Of a stretch of DNA of 5,816 bases, positions 5,601 through 5,816 are shown piece after piece. A program made the position numbers and the translations under genes. Numbering within the stretch: position 1 is the stretch's first letter; each line of letters starts with the position of its first letter. The notes under the pieces were generated by a model. It did no database searches. It was not told the origin of the DNA and saw only the letters and a program-made list of their open reading frames with translations. This stretch comes from Haloferacaceae archaeon (lineage in GTDB: Archaea; Halobacteriota; Halobacteria; Halobacteriales; Haloferacaceae). The stretch is from positions 1-5,816 of the forward strand of contig JAQCMZ010000371.1 of the NCBI GenBank assembly GCA_028274825.1. Direction: 5' to 3'.

Positions 5601-5816
5601 GAGGAGGAGTCACGGGTAGCGTCTCCTGCCTGATATTATCCGCACCGTTCACGTCACCGTGAGCGATCACCCCGCACCGACCACACTTCCACAACCCCCG
5701 CTCCACACGACTGTCACCGTCTTCGAAGCCGCACACGCTACACGCACTAGACGTCCCCCGTTCGTCTCTCTGCTCAACTTCGATTTCCCTCTCACGGGCT
5801 GTGTACTCGAGCAGGT
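5500..5816 (-). CDS. tnpB: IS1341-type TnpB, RNA-guided endonuclease (partial, N-terminus outside window)
   Basis: The last 104 codons are present. RGTSSACSVCG (19-29 of the fragment) and LWKCGRCG (41-48) give the CxxC...CxxC zinc ribbon with Cys25, Cys28, Cys44 and Cys47. AHGDVNGADNIR (51-62) contains Asp54, the third RuvC catalytic Asp. The tail GPGCVAQPRIIRFDRTRGFQP is of a kind I recall from haloarchaeal TnpB proteins, and the TAA stop follows VKP. TnpB uses its omega-RNA guide to cut DNA and helps retain IS200/IS605-group transposons. The reading frame is open to the window edge without frameshift, so nothing here suggests decay. Whether a TnpA transposase accompanies it cannot be seen. 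It points inward, opposite to the putative TnpB end at the left edge. Confidence 0.93.
   Translation of the reverse strand, partial: LLEYTAREREIEVEQRDERGTSSACSVCGFEDGDSRVERGLWKCGRCGVIAHGDVNGADNIRQETLPVTPPLDSGPGCVAQPRIIRFDRTRGFQPRDSVSDVKP

Noticed and set aside
5453..5662. Plus-strand frame across the TnpB end
   Set aside because: It is antisense to the zinc-ribbon-bearing TnpB and its omega-RNA region; the minus-strand reading has clear catalytic and metal-binding motifs.
1..5816. CRISPR array, tRNA or rRNA genes, and a defence system built from NYN plus TnpB
   Set aside because: No regularly spaced direct repeats, cloverleaf or rRNA-like sequence is visible. The NYN gene lies over 3 kb from the right TnpB, in its own transcription unit with no effector or sensor partner, so a joint defence role would be speculation.

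Overview
The window looks like haloarchaeal (Halobacteria) chromosomal or accessory DNA. The predicted proteins are rich in Asp/Glu, one start is preceded by a long match to the archaeal anti-Shine-Dalgarno, other genes look leaderless, and the recognisable families are ones common in haloarchaea: an AglF-type sugar nucleotidyltransferase, a TIGR00288-type NYN protein, DUF1684 and IS1341-type TnpB.

Layout. Positions 1-150 (+) hold the 3' end of a probable TnpB gene and a hairpin-rich tail ending in GTTCAC, the kind of overlap expected for an omega-RNA (reRNA) scaffold. A two-helix membrane micro-protein follows (258-485, +), then about 460 bp without a convincing gene. A complete DUF1684 protein (946-1494, +) runs convergently toward a single-domain NYN (PIN-like) putative nuclease (1717-2172, -). 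Next comes a long region without a supported gene (2173-2965), containing a perfect 9-bp inverted repeat. Then come two paralogous sugar-phosphate nucleotidyltransferases, both on + (2966-3688 and 4416-5168), separated by an unrecognised 174-aa protein on the opposite strand (3801-4325, -). A 331-bp spacer leads to the 3' part of a second, clear TnpB (5500-5816, -), again followed by hairpins and GTTCAC (minus strand, 5458-5453).

How it fits together. The nucleotidyltransferases would make NDP-sugars for N-glycosylation or other surface glycans. One is a canonical AglF-like enzyme. The other has a changed signature loop and a GlmU-like VNVNTP segment in place of the usual IDIG metal-binding segment, so it probably differs in substrate or activity. 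No glycosyltransferase or other pathway gene is present, and the genes are mostly single transcription units on alternating strands. The region therefore reads as accessory DNA bracketed by two inward-pointing TnpB 3' ends, not as one operon. I do not see a clearly new multi-gene system. The best leads are the two omega-RNA ends, the divergent nucleotidyltransferase and the unrecognised gene between the two paralogues.
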